Shown: positions 36,198-45,669 of the stretch, piece after piece
Numbering within the stretch: the stretch's first letter is position 1
Layout: each line of letters opens with the position of its first letter
NCBI RefSeq assembly: GCF_025567415.1
Contig: NZ_JAOQJV010000004.1
Location: 1 to 64,000, forward strand
Source: Claveliimonas ammoniilytica
Lineage (GTDB): Bacteria; Bacillota; Clostridia; Lachnospirales; Lachnospiraceae
Direction: 5' to 3'
DNA: 64,000 bases
The notes under the pieces: model-generated
What the model saw: only the letters and a program-made list of their open reading frames with translations
Told to the model about the DNA's origin: nothing
Databases searched by the model: none
Made by a program: the position numbers and the translations under genes

Positions 36198-36782
36198 TTA
36201 TTTGCGGTTTTTGATTACTTCATCGATCAATCCGTACTCTTTGGCCTCCTCAGCGCTCATGAAATTATCGCGCTCAGTATCGATACGGATCACATCCAGA
36301 GGCTGTCCGGTATTCTCCGCCAGAATCTGATTCAATCTGGTACGAATCTTCAGAATATGCTCTGCAGCAATCTGAATCTCCGTTGCCTGTCCCTGAGCTC
36401 CGCCAGACGGCTGGTGAATCATAATCTCAGAGTTCGGCATTGCATACCGTTTACCTTTGGTTCCTCCTGATAACAGGAACGATCCCATACTTGCTGCCAT
36501 ACCCATACAGTATGTAGCCACATCACATTTGATGTACTGCATAGTGTCATAGATTGCAAGTCCTGCTGTTACAGAACCTCCCGGACTGTTGATATACAGA
36601 TGGATATCCTTATCCGGATCCTCTGCCTCCAGGAATAGAAGCTGTGCCACAATAATATTGGCAGCCACATCTGTTACTTCCTCGCCGAGGAAAATAATTC
36701 TATCTTTTAATAATCTTGAATAGATGTCATAAGAGCGTTCTCCACGACTTGTCTGTTCAATGACATAAGGTACTAAACTCAT
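36198..36782 (-). CDS. clpP: ClpP serine protease subunit
   Basis: This 194-residue subunit forms the 14-mer protease barrel. The catalytic triad is visible: Ser in GMAASMGSF, His in IMIHQPSGG and Asp in IRIDTERDN. The N-terminal VPYVIEQTSRGERSYDIYSRL segment is typical. It sits between tig and clpX. Confidence 0.98.
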   Translation of the reverse strand: MSLVPYVIEQTSRGERSYDIYSRLLKDRIIFLGEEVTDVAANIIVAQLLFLEAEDPDKDIHLYINSPGGSVTAGLAIYDTMQYIKCDVATYCMGMAASMGSFLLSGGTKGKRYAMPNSEIMIHQPSGGAQGQATEIQIAAEHILKIRTRLNQILAENTGQPLDVIRIDTERDNFMSAEEAKEYGLIDEVIKNRK

Positions 36783-36830
36783 GTTACACGCCTCCTATAC
36801 GTTGACCTGTTTATGCGATAACCGGATGAA

Positions 36831-38117
36831 TTATTTCTCTACAGCATTCTCTACCAGGAATGTAACAGCATCCTGAACAGCGATGTCTTCCATCATCTGT
36901 TTCTTCTCTTCTTCGCCCATAAGCTCTTTCAGCTTATCAGCTTCCATGTTGTAAGACTCTGCCATCTTCTTGATCTCTTCATCCAGTCTCTCTTCTGTTA
37001 CTTCGATGTTCTCAGCCTTGGCAATTGCCTCCAGAACCAGACGAGTCTCGATACGCTTAACAGCCTGTGGGCGGGTCTCCTCCTGGATCTTCTCCAGAGT
37101 CATGCCTGTAATCTGACAATACTGCTCGAAGCTGATTCCCTGATACTGCATATTCTGAGCAAACTCGTTAACCATCTGACGAACCTGCTCGTCGATCATT
37201 GCTTCCGGAATCTCCATTGTAGCGTTAGCTACAGCCTTCTCTACAGCCTGATCTTCCTTCTTCTGCTTGCCTTCATTCTCTTTCTGCTCTTTGATCTTAG
37301 CCTTAACATCAGCTTTGTATTCATCTAATGTGTCGAATTCAGATACTTCTGCTGCGAATTCATCATCGATCTCCGGAATCTGTTTCTCTTTGATCTCGTG
37401 AATGGTGCATTTGAATACAGCATCTTTACCCTTCAGTTCTTCTGCATGATACTCTTCCGGGAAAGTAACCTTAACTTCAACTTCTTTCTCAGCTTCAGCA
37501 CCAACTAACTGCTCCTCGAATCCTGGGATAAATGATCCGGAACCGATGGTCAGTGGGTAGTTCTCACCCTTTCCGCCTTCGAATGCTTCTCCATCAACGA
37601 ATCCTTCAAAATCAAGAATTACTTCGTCGCCATCCTGTACCGGACGTCCTTCAACGGTTACAGTTCTTGCATTCTTCTCAGCTTCTTCTTTGATCTTAGC
37701 TTCTACTTCTTTCTGTGTTACACGGGTAGATGTCTTGTCGACTTCCATTCCCTTGTACTCACCAAGTGTAACTTCCGGCTTAACAGCTACTTCTGCTGTA
37801 AAGATGAAGTTCTCACCCTTTTTGATCTGAACGATGTCAACTGTCGGACGTGATACGATCTCAAGATCGCAGTTCTTCAGTTCTTCTTCGTACGCTGTTG
37901 GAATCAGTTCATTCGCTGCATCTTCATAGAAAATCTCTGGTCCGTACATCTTCTCTACCATCTGACGCGGTACTTTACCTTTACGGAATCCCGGAACGCT
38001 GATACTCTTCTTCTGTTTGTTGTATGCGCTCTGAAGTGCTTTCTCAAATTCACTGGCTGGAACTTCGATTGTAAGCTTTGCCATATTCTTCTCTAAATTT
38101 TCTACCTGTAAACTCAT
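36831..38117 (-). CDS. tig: Trigger factor, ribosome-associated chaperone
   Basis: This 428-residue chaperone and peptidyl-prolyl isomerase meets nascent chains at the ribosome exit. The N-terminal ribosome-binding domain carries GFRKGKVPR (about 45). The FKBP-like PPIase domain (about 150-245) and a helical C-terminal cradle follow. I chose ATG 38117, with GGAGG 8 nt upstream, over the ATG two codons earlier, which is only 2 nt from GGAGG. Confidence 0.97.
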   Translation of the reverse strand: MSLQVENLEKNMAKLTIEVPASEFEKALQSAYNKQKKSISVPGFRKGKVPRQMVEKMYGPEIFYEDAANELIPTAYEEELKNCDLEIVSRPTVDIVQIKKGENFIFTAEVAVKPEVTLGEYKGMEVDKTSTRVTQKEVEAKIKEEAEKNARTVTVEGRPVQDGDEVILDFEGFVDGEAFEGGKGENYPLTIGSGSFIPGFEEQLVGAEAEKEVEVKVTFPEEYHAEELKGKDAVFKCTIHEIKEKQIPEIDDEFAAEVSEFDTLDEYKADVKAKIKEQKENEGKQKKEDQAVEKAVANATMEIPEAMIDEQVRQMVNEFAQNMQYQGISFEQYCQITGMTLEKIQEETRPQAVKRIETRLVLEAIAKAENIEVTEERLDEEIKKMAESYNMEADKLKELMGEEEKKQMMEDIAVQDAVTFLVENAVEK

Positions 38118-38191
38118 TGACATTTCCTCCTATTTCTATCTCATTCCCCGGTAGGTGAGGAACAAGCATCTTACATTACACTCATTGCACT

Positions 38192-38220
38192 AGTATAACA
38201 CAAACCTCTGTGCTTGGCTA
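38192..38220 (-). promoter_or_regulatory. Extended -10 promoter for tig
   Basis: On the minus strand TAGCCA (38215-38220), a 17-nt spacer and TATACT (38192-38197) preceded by TGT give an extended -10 element about 75 bp before tig. TATACTAG occurs again 28 bp upstream. Confidence 0.5.
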
Positions 38221-38248
38221 GTATAGATTTATGTATTTTATAATGTCT

Positions 38249-38800
38249 TTATAATTCGTAAATGATGGATGCTGCAAGCTCCTCTGCTTTCTCTCTGTCA
38301 AATAGGATTTCTGTAAGCTTTAATGCAAAATCGATTGCTGTTCCCATGCCCCGGCTGGTGATGATATTACCATCCTGTACCACTGGAAGCCTGCTAATCA
38401 CTGCGCCTGACAGTTTGTCTTCTACCGACGGATAACATGCCGCACGTTTTCCCTTTAACAGTCCCATACCTCCAAGAATGCTTGGCGCTGCACAGATTGC
38501 AGCTACATATTTGCCGGATGTCACGTAATCCTCTACCACTCTCTTTACACCCGGATGCTCATCCAGATTGGTCGTACCCGGCATGCCACCCGGAAGCACG
38601 ATCATGTCAAACTCTACAAAATTCACTTCATCAAACAGATCTTCTGTCTGCACATTAATTCCATGTGAACCTCTGACTTTGTATTCATCTGTAATAGATA
38701 CTGTATCTACATACACACTTGCCCTGCGAAGTATATCCACAACGGTCAGAGCCTCAATCTCTTCAAATCCGTCTGCTAACAGAACTGCTACTTTCTTCAT
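38249..38800 (-). CDS. DJ-1/PfpI family protein
   Basis: This 183-residue protein of the DJ-1/ThiJ/PfpI superfamily has the nucleophile elbow AAICAAPS with its Cys, the N-terminal LLADGFEEIEA motif with the supporting Glu, and PGGMPGTTNL. DJ-1 clade members act as glyoxalase III or deglycase-like stress proteins, mainly on methylglyoxal-type carbonyls. It stands alone, divergent from the CYTH gene. The catalytic Cys and Glu are present. Confidence 0.9.
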   Translation of the reverse strand: MKKVAVLLADGFEEIEALTVVDILRRASVYVDTVSITDEYKVRGSHGINVQTEDLFDEVNFVEFDMIVLPGGMPGTTNLDEHPGVKRVVEDYVTSGKYVAAICAAPSILGGMGLLKGKRAACYPSVEDKLSGAVISRLPVVQDGNIITSRGMGTAIDFALKLTEILFDREKAEELAASIIYEL

Positions 38801-38924
38801 TGTCGCCCTCCACCTTTATAGTCTCATATTTCTTTATAAGTTTATCAAACTACTACTAAAAAAGCAAACGAAAGTGTATACTGAATATCAGCAATACCAA
38901 ATGGACATATAAAAGGAGACACTT

Positions 38925-39368
38925 ATGGAAATAGAACGCAAATATCTGATTCCGGAGATTCCGAATAACCTACATATTACTAAGACAAGAGAACTGGAAC
39001 AAGGCTATCTCTGTACCTCTCCGGTTGTACGCATCCGAAAAGATAATGATCAATACGAACTCACTTATAAATCTTCCGGTCTTATGGTTCGCCAGGAATA
39101 CAATCTTCCGTTAACTAAGGAAGCATATGAACACCTTCGTGAAAAAGTAGATGGCAGACTGATTGTCAAGACACGCTACGAAATCCCTTTAGATGACCGT
39201 CACAAAATAGAACTGGATATCTTTCACGGGGATCTTGCACCATTAATTTTAGCAGAAGTAGAATTTGCAGACGAAGATGAGGCCAATCAGTTCACGCCTC
39301 CGGAATGGTTTGGTGAAGATGTGACATTTTCTTCCAGATATCACAACAGCAATCTGAGCAGACTATAA
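38925..39368 (+). CDS. CYTH-domain triphosphate tunnel protein
   Basis: This 147-residue protein begins with the CYTH hallmark ExExK (MEIERKYL). Alternating charged residues in beta strands follow (VRIRK, ELTYK, VKTRYEIP, ELDIFHG, LAEVEF), typical of the triphosphate tunnel metalloenzymes that hydrolyse tripolyphosphate or related substrates. AAAGGAG lies before the ATG. It is monocistronic on the plus strand and shares a terminator with the convergent sigma-54 module. Confidence 0.88.
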   Translation: MEIERKYLIPEIPNNLHITKTRELEQGYLCTSPVVRIRKDNDQYELTYKSSGLMVRQEYNLPLTKEAYEHLREKVDGRLIVKTRYEIPLDDRHKIELDIFHGDLAPLILAEVEFADEDEANQFTPPEWFGEDVTFSSRYHNSNLSRL

Positions 39369-39395
39369 TTATTTCTATATAACATTTTATCATCC

Positions 39396-39429
39396 AAAAG
39401 GACTGCCGCTAATTAGCGACAGTCCTTTT
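39396..39429. terminator. Bidirectional terminator at the left end of the sigma-54 module
   Basis: AAAAGGACTG pairs with CAGTCCTTTT, with an inner CGCT-AATT-AGCG extension. A-run and T-run flanks suit both directions. It separates the CYTH gene from the convergent PTS operon. Confidence 0.9.
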
Positions 39430-39467
39430 CCAGGAATCTATATCATTAAAGACAAGCAACATAACCT

Positions 39468-40523
39468 CTATTCATTTAACAGCACGCTTACACGGTACAT
39501 TCCTGGAGTTGCAGCTGCTTTGAATGCCTCCTGCACATCATCAAGTTTATATTTCACTGGTTCGACAATTTTCGAAACATCCACTGCTCCAGAATTCAAC
39601 ATATTTCCTGCAGTAAAAAAGTCAATTGTATCTGCGGCATATGTTCCAATCATTTCAAGTCTTCTATAATGGATTACATTAGAATCAATTTCTAATTCTG
39701 GTGCTGGATATCCTGCCGCAAAAAACAAAATTCTTCCGTCCATATCCTTTACCATTTCAAACGCTTGTTTATTGGCTGATGAAGCTCCAACTGCGATAAT
39801 TACTGCGTCTGCTCCAATTCCATCTGTTAATTCCTTTACTTTTTCAATCGGATTTTCTTTTCCGGCATCAATAACTTCAAATCCCATCTCTTTTGCAGTA
39901 TTGATCTTTTTCTCCATAATCTCTGAAACAATTACTCTTGCCCCTAATGCTCTCGCTGCTAATGCATTCACTAATCCCATTGTTCCAGCTCCGATCACAG
40001 CTACTGTTTCTAATGGTTTCACACGCAATTTTTTCATTCCTTTTACAACGGTAGCAAGAGGTTCCAAAAAAGCAGCTTCGCTTGGATCCAGCTTAGGGTT
40101 CATCTTGATCAGACTGCGCGTATTTCTTACAAAGTAGTCAGCAAAGCCAAAACCGCCCAGATATCCGTCCTCTGTTTTTGCCTTCATTGAGGCTGCATTA
40201 CTGCAGTGAAGAACATCTCCTTTTCGACATGCGAGACATTCTCCACATCCGTCATAAGCAATTGCTACAAAATCTCCTACTTTATAATCTTTTACACCTT
40301 CACCGACTGCTTCTATAACTCCAGAACCTTCATGGCCACCTGCCATTGGATACCCCTGATGTTCCCGCAATCCAAGCCACTGACCATAATCTGTTGTACA
40401 AATATTACATGCCAACTGCTTCACCAGCACCTGGTGTGTCCCGATTTCCGGAAGTTTTCGCTCCCGCACTTCTGCATGACCTTTTTCTGTCAAAACTGAA
40501 AAACGCATTTTCTCACGTCCCAT
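39468..40523 (-). CDS. Zinc-dependent medium-chain alcohol dehydrogenase (polyol dehydrogenase type)
   Basis: This 351-residue MDR-family enzyme is of the sorbitol/galactitol-phosphate/threonine dehydrogenase kind. Catalytic zinc ligands are in CNICTTDYG and GHEGSGVIEAVG. The structural zinc has four Cys in CGECLACRKGDVLHC. The NAD-binding Rossmann motif is VIGAGTMGLV. It is the last gene of the PTS operon, so it probably oxidises an imported sugar alcohol or its phosphate. The exact substrate cannot be read from sequence. Reverse complement context gives AAGG 7 nt before the ATG. Confidence 0.85.
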   Translation of the reverse strand: MGREKMRFSVLTEKGHAEVRERKLPEIGTHQVLVKQLACNICTTDYGQWLGLREHQGYPMAGGHEGSGVIEAVGEGVKDYKVGDFVAIAYDGCGECLACRKGDVLHCSNAASMKAKTEDGYLGGFGFADYFVRNTRSLIKMNPKLDPSEAAFLEPLATVVKGMKKLRVKPLETVAVIGAGTMGLVNALAARALGARVIVSEIMEKKINTAKEMGFEVIDAGKENPIEKVKELTDGIGADAVIIAVGASSANKQAFEMVKDMDGRILFFAAGYPAPELEIDSNVIHYRRLEMIGTYAADTIDFFTAGNMLNSGAVDVSKIVEPVKYKLDDVQEAFKAAATPGMYRVSVLLNE

Positions 40524-40556
40524 ATAAGTACCTTCTTTCCTGCTTTTACATAATAT

Positions 40557-41729
40557 TTATCTTTCTAAGGAAGCCTGATAAATTTGAACACAGTCTTCTT
40601 TATTTAGCTTAATAAAGTGTCCTACACTTCCGAATTTCGTACAGTTCTCTGCCATCTCTTCGATTTTTTCTCCATCAATTCCGGCATCTACAAAAGAAAC
40701 TGGCAATCCTAATGACTTGAAAAACTCTTTTGTTTTTTGAATGCCACGCACTGCGGTTTCTTCCGGATGAAATACATCATTTTCAATTCCCCATACATCC
40801 ACTGCATATTTCACAAATCTTGCTATGTTATTCTGATACACATATTCCATCCAATGCGGAATAATAATGGAAAGTGTTGCACCATGTGTCATATCATAAT
40901 ATGCACTTAGTTCATGACCCAACATATGACTTCCCCAGTCTTCTACACGTCCGACTCCTAATACACCATTATGTGCCATTGTACCAGCCCACATCACTTC
41001 TGCTCTAGCAGCATAATCTTCTGGTTTCTCCATTACTACTGGCAACTGCTTGATCACTGTTTTCATAAGTGCTTCGCATTGTCTGTCTGTTAATTCACAG
41101 TCTTCTTCATTCGTAAAATATCTTTCCATAATATGAGATAAGATATCAACTCCTCCTGCTGCTGTCTGATAAGCCGGAAGCGTATAAGTCAGTTCAGGAT
41201 TCATAAGTGCAAAATCCGGTCGGAGACATTCATGTGACAGTGCTCGTTTCATATGTCCATTTTCAGAATTTGTAACTACCGTTGTATTACTTGCTTCGCT
41301 TCCGGTTGCTGGTATTGTAAGCACAACGCCTAAAGGCATCATCTTTTCTACTGGGGTCTTTTTCGTGAAAAAGTCCCATACATCTCCATCATAATATCTA
41401 CCAATTCCGATAGCTTTTGCCGAATCAATCACACTTCCTCCACCTACAGCAAGAATAACATCGATTTTTTCATTCTTGCAAAGACTGATTCCTTCACGTA
41501 CAAGACCAATATCTGGATTGGCTTTCACGCCGCCAAGTTCATATACTTCTAGATTTTCTCCTTTTAGTGCCTGAACAATCCTGTCATATAATCCATCCTT
41601 TTTAATATGACCGCCGCCATAATGCAACAATACTTTTGTTCCGTATTTTTTCACTTCTTTTCCCGCTTCTGCTTCAACCCCCTTGCCAAACACAAACGTG
41701 GTCGGGCAAGTAAATCTAAAATTCTTCAT
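40557..41729 (-). CDS. Iron-containing alcohol dehydrogenase (BdhA/YqhD-like)
   Basis: This 390-residue group III dehydrogenase has the NAD(P) motif GGGSVIDSAKAIG and the metal ligands Asp and His in VDILSHIMER. Further His are in GSHMLGHELS and MTHGATLS. Relatives reduce aldehydes such as butyraldehyde, methylglyoxal or lactaldehyde with NADPH. It lies between the aldolase and the zinc dehydrogenase in the PTS operon, so it may reduce or oxidise the aldehyde fragment left by the aldolase. The start has GGGG 8 nt upstream. Confidence 0.88.
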   Translation of the reverse strand: MKNFRFTCPTTFVFGKGVEAEAGKEVKKYGTKVLLHYGGGHIKKDGLYDRIVQALKGENLEVYELGGVKANPDIGLVREGISLCKNEKIDVILAVGGGSVIDSAKAIGIGRYYDGDVWDFFTKKTPVEKMMPLGVVLTIPATGSEASNTTVVTNSENGHMKRALSHECLRPDFALMNPELTYTLPAYQTAAGGVDILSHIMERYFTNEEDCELTDRQCEALMKTVIKQLPVVMEKPEDYAARAEVMWAGTMAHNGVLGVGRVEDWGSHMLGHELSAYYDMTHGATLSIIIPHWMEYVYQNNIARFVKYAVDVWGIENDVFHPEETAVRGIQKTKEFFKSLGLPVSFVDAGIDGEKIEEMAENCTKFGSVGHFIKLNKEDCVQIYQASLER

Positions 41730-41747
41730 AATCTTTCCCCAACTTTC

Positions 41748-42626
41748 TTAAATTTTTCCGACTCCTCCAAATAATTCAATATAGTGGCAGAGCAATTCCT
41801 TGTATCCTTTTCCTGCTTCCAGACCAGCATCACACAAATTTGCTTTCATATTGGCAAATTCTCCTTTTGTACCATCCTGCTGCATCTGATCCCAATCAAT
41901 GCCCAAATATTTCATCAGAGACTTTAATCCAGCATTACTTAAATCCGTAAACAAGTTAACCTTTTGAATACCACAGCATACTGCTTTCGCAAGATTATCA
42001 TCACCTGTTCCAGAACCTCCATGAAGAACCAGCGGAATCTGTATTTTTTCACTCAGTTCTGACAATAAATCAAATTCCAAATGCGGTTTCCCTTTATATA
42101 CTCCATGCGAAGTTCCTACTGCAACTGCCAGACAATCTATTCCAGTTTCTTTTACAAAAGAAACTGCTTCTTCTGGATTGGTCAGCCCCGCATTTCTTGT
42201 TTCTTCATATTCAAATCCCTGACCCACATGTCCCAATTCTGCTTCAACTGACACACCAACTGCATGTGCAATTTTTACAATCTCCGCAACTTCTCGTACA
42301 TTCTCTTCGTAGGGAACCATAGAACGGTCTATCATCACTGAGCTAAACCCAAAACGAATCGCACTTACAATTTCTTCATACGGACCACCATGATCCAAAT
42401 TCAATGCTGCATACACATTTGGATATTTTCTTTCATAAAACCTTGCAATCTCAGCCGTTTCTTCTAAAAAAGGCATTCCTGCACAATCAAGGATAATCGG
42501 TGCATGCATCTCTTCTGCTGCCTCAAAACATGCTTTCACGGTAATACTGCTAAACACATTTGGTGCTGCCACGCCATATTTTCTTTTTTTTGCATCATTT
42601 AATATTTCTGCCATTGATAATATCAT
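41748..42626 (-). CDS. Class II (zinc) ketose-bisphosphate aldolase, GatY/FbaA-like
   Basis: This 292-residue aldolase splits a ketose bisphosphate such as tagatose- or fructose-1,6-bisphosphate into dihydroxyacetone phosphate and an aldehyde. Zinc-binding His residues lie in LDHGGPYEE, GTSHGVYKG and VLHGGSGTG. I chose ATG 42626 (GGAGG, 6 nt upstream); the frame also opens from a GTG eight codons earlier. The length and spacing are closer to GatY/KbaY than to glycolytic FbaA. Its place in the PTS operon points to catabolism of the imported sugar. Confidence 0.88.
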   Translation of the reverse strand: MILSMAEILNDAKKRKYGVAAPNVFSSITVKACFEAAEEMHAPIILDCAGMPFLEETAEIARFYERKYPNVYAALNLDHGGPYEEIVSAIRFGFSSVMIDRSMVPYEENVREVAEIVKIAHAVGVSVEAELGHVGQGFEYEETRNAGLTNPEEAVSFVKETGIDCLAVAVGTSHGVYKGKPHLEFDLLSELSEKIQIPLVLHGGSGTGDDNLAKAVCCGIQKVNLFTDLSNAGLKSLMKYLGIDWDQMQQDGTKGEFANMKANLCDAGLEAGKGYKELLCHYIELFGGVGKI

Positions 42627-42666
42627 TGTCTTCCTCCTTACCCTACGCACATTTTATTTCAATCTG

Positions 42667-43509
42667 CTAAAACAGCCCAATAAATGCACCTAAAATACAT
42701 ATCAACACGATCCCCAGTGAAATCAGTCCATATTTCTGGCTCTTATTTTTCAAAATATAATAAATGCCGAAAACTACTAACAAAGGAAGAATTCCAGGAG
42801 CTATGCTATCCAAAATGTCCTGCAGAATAATCTCAGTTCCTGCAATTTTAAACTTAAGGGCAGTTGTAAGTGTTACATATGAAGCACTTAATGCTCCCAT
42901 CATGAACAGTCCCAGAATACTTGTTGCAGAAATCAGTTCCTTGACCCATCCTGCCTGCAAAATACTTTTTACAGATTCCTTTCCAATCTTGTATCCTAAC
43001 GCCCACAGATTTTTTCCTATAAAAAACGTAATCAGCATAAATGCAAATGGAATAATTGCTCCAAGTACATTTCCGGTAATTCCAAATGTCACTGCAATTC
43101 CATATATGATAGTTTTCAATGTGCCCCAGTCAATTGTATCTCCGATTCCTGATAATGGACCCATTAATCCGGTCTTAATACCTGTAATTGCTCCATCTGT
43201 AATTTCACCCTCGTTAGCACGCTCTTCTTCCATAGACAATGTAATTCCATGAATCGGTGTACTCCATGTACCCTGAGAATTAAAAAAGTTCAAATGTCTG
43301 AGCAGTGCTCCGCTCAATTCCCCTTTGTCGGTATACAGCTTCTTCAAACAAGGAATCATACTATAACAAAACGCTACTCCCTGCTGTCTTTCGTAACAAT
43401 TGGACACCTCAGCATCAAAATACCATCTGTAAAATGATTTATTGATATCTTTCTTTGTCAACAATACCTGCTCTTTACTATTCATCTTTTTTTCAACTGT
43501 ATTCTCCAT
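42667..43509 (-). CDS. PTS mannose/fructose/sorbose-family IID component
   Basis: This 280-residue membrane subunit works with IIC to translocate and phosphorylate sugar. The family signatures are present: a conserved N-terminal domain (FYRWYFDAEVSNCYERQQG), the FFNSQGTWSTPIHGI segment, and GIKTGLMGPLSGIGDTIDWG before the C-terminal helices. I chose ATG 43509 (GGAGGGG, 6 nt upstream) over a longer start. It follows IIC by 14 bp. Confidence 0.92.
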   Translation of the reverse strand: MENTVEKKMNSKEQVLLTKKDINKSFYRWYFDAEVSNCYERQQGVAFCYSMIPCLKKLYTDKGELSGALLRHLNFFNSQGTWSTPIHGITLSMEEERANEGEITDGAITGIKTGLMGPLSGIGDTIDWGTLKTIIYGIAVTFGITGNVLGAIIPFAFMLITFFIGKNLWALGYKIGKESVKSILQAGWVKELISATSILGLFMMGALSASYVTLTTALKFKIAGTEIILQDILDSIAPGILPLLVVFGIYYILKNKSQKYGLISLGIVLICILGAFIGLF

Positions 43510-43523
43510 TTGAATCCCCTCCT

Positions 43524-44267
43524 TTACTTGGCCATCTGTTCTCTGCGCAGGAACGTGATCAATAATGCTATACATGTTCCAAAGATTGCAGCTGCCATTG
43601 TGCTAATTCCCAAATACTGAACCGCAAAAAATCCAATAATAAAAAATGGAAGATAAATATTTTTGCCAATAATAAAAATCGTAATTGCAAATCCTAATGC
43701 AGGGAGTGTTGATCCAGTAACTGACAATCCGTGTGTAAGCCATTCCGGAATCACATCCAATAACTTCTCTACAACATCTGCTCCCAGATAAATAGCCGCA
43801 AATACAATCGGGAATCTCAATAAAAATCCCAGTGCAAGAGGATACGCAACCGCACAGCGTTCGATTCCTTTTACATTTCCCTGTTCTGCATAAGCATCTG
43901 CCTTATGCGCAAACACTGCCTGTAACGTTCTTCTAATCTGATCCTGAAATACGCCCAGCAGACCAAATGGAACGGCTAGTGTCACTGCTGCTGCAGGATC
44001 CATTCCGGTTAATAACGCAATTGGAATTGAAATACATCCTGCCAGACATTCATCTGCTGGAATATTTGCTCCAGCTGCTACCATTCCAAGATATACCATT
44101 TCTACATTTGCTCCTATTTTCATCGCTGTACCGACATCTCCTGCAATAATTCCAAAAGGAAGTGCCATCACAATCGGTTGACAGATAACCGCATGAAATG
44201 TATATCCCATTTTACTTTGTCCGATCCACCACCAAATTCCTGCTGCTAATGCTAATGCAAATACCAT
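43524..44267 (-). CDS. PTS mannose/fructose/sorbose-family IIC component
   Basis: This 247-residue integral membrane permease subunit of the mannose-family PTS has about seven hydrophobic segments. The family pattern KIGANVEMVYLGMVAAGANIPADE is visible around residue 55-75. It lies between IIB and IID with 12-14 bp gaps and has GGAGG before the ATG. The sugar specificity resides largely here, but I cannot assign it. Confidence 0.92.
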   Translation of the reverse strand: MVFALALAAGIWWWIGQSKMGYTFHAVICQPIVMALPFGIIAGDVGTAMKIGANVEMVYLGMVAAGANIPADECLAGCISIPIALLTGMDPAAAVTLAVPFGLLGVFQDQIRRTLQAVFAHKADAYAEQGNVKGIERCAVAYPLALGFLLRFPIVFAAIYLGADVVEKLLDVIPEWLTHGLSVTGSTLPALGFAITIFIIGKNIYLPFFIIGFFAVQYLGISTMAAAIFGTCIALLITFLRREQMAK

Positions 44268-44279
44268 AATCTTATCCTC

Positions 44280-44771
44280 CTATCCCTCAAACGTTCTTTT
44301 AATCTTATCGAAATCCATTCTTGGTTCTTCCGGTATGATATGAATATAAATTTCAGTTCCTTTTTGATGCATTTCCTCTAACAGATCCATATCCGCCTGA
44401 TTCAATGAAACCGCACGCAATATCGTCACTCGCCCTGGTTCGTTTGGTATGCCCCCAATCTGCAAGCTAGAAATCGGAACGCCCTTCTGTGCTGTCCGCA
44501 TACATGATTCAACATCTTTAAACAACAACATCACCGTTCCCGTTCCAAATTCATCTTTTTCCCATTCCTCTGCTGCCTTATCAACTGATATAATCTCAAC
44601 AGACACATTTTTTGGTGCGGCAGCCGCATAGATCATGACCATAAAATCATCTTTTGATAATTCGTCATCAATGATAATAATCCGATTCGCTTTCGCAATC
44701 TTCACCCATTTTGTGATAACCTGCCCATGAATCAAACGACTATCCAGGCGTACTAATGAAATTTTTGCCAT
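44280..44771 (-). CDS. PTS mannose/fructose/sorbose-family IIB component (second copy)
   Basis: This 163-residue cytoplasmic subunit passes phosphate to the sugar. The active-site His is in RLIHGQV near residue 15, the hallmark of mannose-family IIB. The operon carries another IIB, and both keep the His. It starts 12 bp after the second IIA. Confidence 0.93.
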   Translation of the reverse strand: MAKISLVRLDSRLIHGQVITKWVKIAKANRIIIIDDELSKDDFMVMIYAAAAPKNVSVEIISVDKAAEEWEKDEFGTGTVMLLFKDVESCMRTAQKGVPISSLQIGGIPNEPGRVTILRAVSLNQADMDLLEEMHQKGTEIYIHIIPEEPRMDFDKIKRTFEG

Positions 44772-44783
44772 ACTAATCCTCTC

Positions 44784-45167
44784 CTATCTTTTTAAATTTA
44801 ATATTTTTTCTTTTACTGATATTTCTATCTTGTCAACAAGTTCTCCACCGTAATACGTATTTCTCAGATTATCCGCACATATCAGCATTTCCATATTCAA
44901 ACCACATACTGCATAGACCGTTCCATACTTCTTTGCATAGACACCGGCTATATTCGACGGTGTTCCCCCTGCAAGATCAGTCAATAGCAAAACATTTTCT
45001 GCATTTTCTATCGCTGCATCTATGCGCTGCATATAATTAGAAATGGAATCCTCTGGCATCAGGCTCAGTGTTTCACAGCATTCTATTTTTCCTACAACCA
45101 TCTGAGCAGACTGTAATAATTCTTCTCCCCAGCCTCCATGTGTTAACAGTATTATTTTTGTTTTCAT
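44784..45167 (-). CDS. PTS mannose-family IIA component (second copy)
   Basis: This 127-residue IIA protein receives phosphate from HPr. The active His is in LLTHGGWGE near residue 10, and LTDLAGGTPSN is the matching conserved loop. Together with the neighbouring IIB it makes a second IIA-IIB pair in the operon. Confidence 0.92.
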   Translation of the reverse strand: MKTKIILLTHGGWGEELLQSAQMVVGKIECCETLSLMPEDSISNYMQRIDAAIENAENVLLLTDLAGGTPSNIAGVYAKKYGTVYAVCGLNMEMLICADNLRNTYYGGELVDKIEISVKEKILNLKR

Positions 45168-45186
45168 ACAATTTTCCTCTTTGCTG

Positions 45187-45651
45187 TTATATAAGATCTC
45201 TGATATACACTACTTCATTATCTGGAACCATCTGTATATAAAGAACTGTCCCATCCTCCGTCAAACTTTTTATAATTTCTTCTTCATGCCCAGACACATA
45301 TATATTTTCATATAATTCCTTTTTGCCAGGAGCAAATGGAAGCCTGCAGATATTTACTGTTTTTATTTCAGTTCCCTTCTCATATATTCTCCACAATGTA
45401 TCCAATGTTCTTAACAGTACAAGTACATTTGCATCCGCTATCATAACAGCTTCAGCACCTTCATCTGTACTATAAAAAAACACTTCTACAGACTCAGGAA
45501 CCGTCATTGTTAGTACACCTTGTAAAATAGGATCCGTTGCCACCTGATCATCAATGATATATAATTTACTGCATGACGCATGTTCGAGCCATTTAAAAAG
45601 AATCTGTCCATGAACCAAACGTTCATCAACCCGAAAAAATATTTCATTCAT
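45187..45651 (-). CDS. PTS mannose/fructose/sorbose-family IIB component (first copy)
   Basis: This 154-residue IIB has the active-site DERLVHGQI motif. It differs a good deal from the second IIB in the operon, so the two are not recent duplicates. ATG 45651 is chosen because of its GAGGTGAT site; a TTG one codon earlier is possible. It follows the first IIA by 18 bp. Confidence 0.92.
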   Translation of the reverse strand: MNEIFFRVDERLVHGQILFKWLEHASCSKLYIIDDQVATDPILQGVLTMTVPESVEVFFYSTDEGAEAVMIADANVLVLLRTLDTLWRIYEKGTEIKTVNICRLPFAPGKKELYENIYVSGHEEEIIKSLTEDGTVLYIQMVPDNEVVYIRDLI

Positions 45652-45669
45652 CAATTAATCACCTCTTCA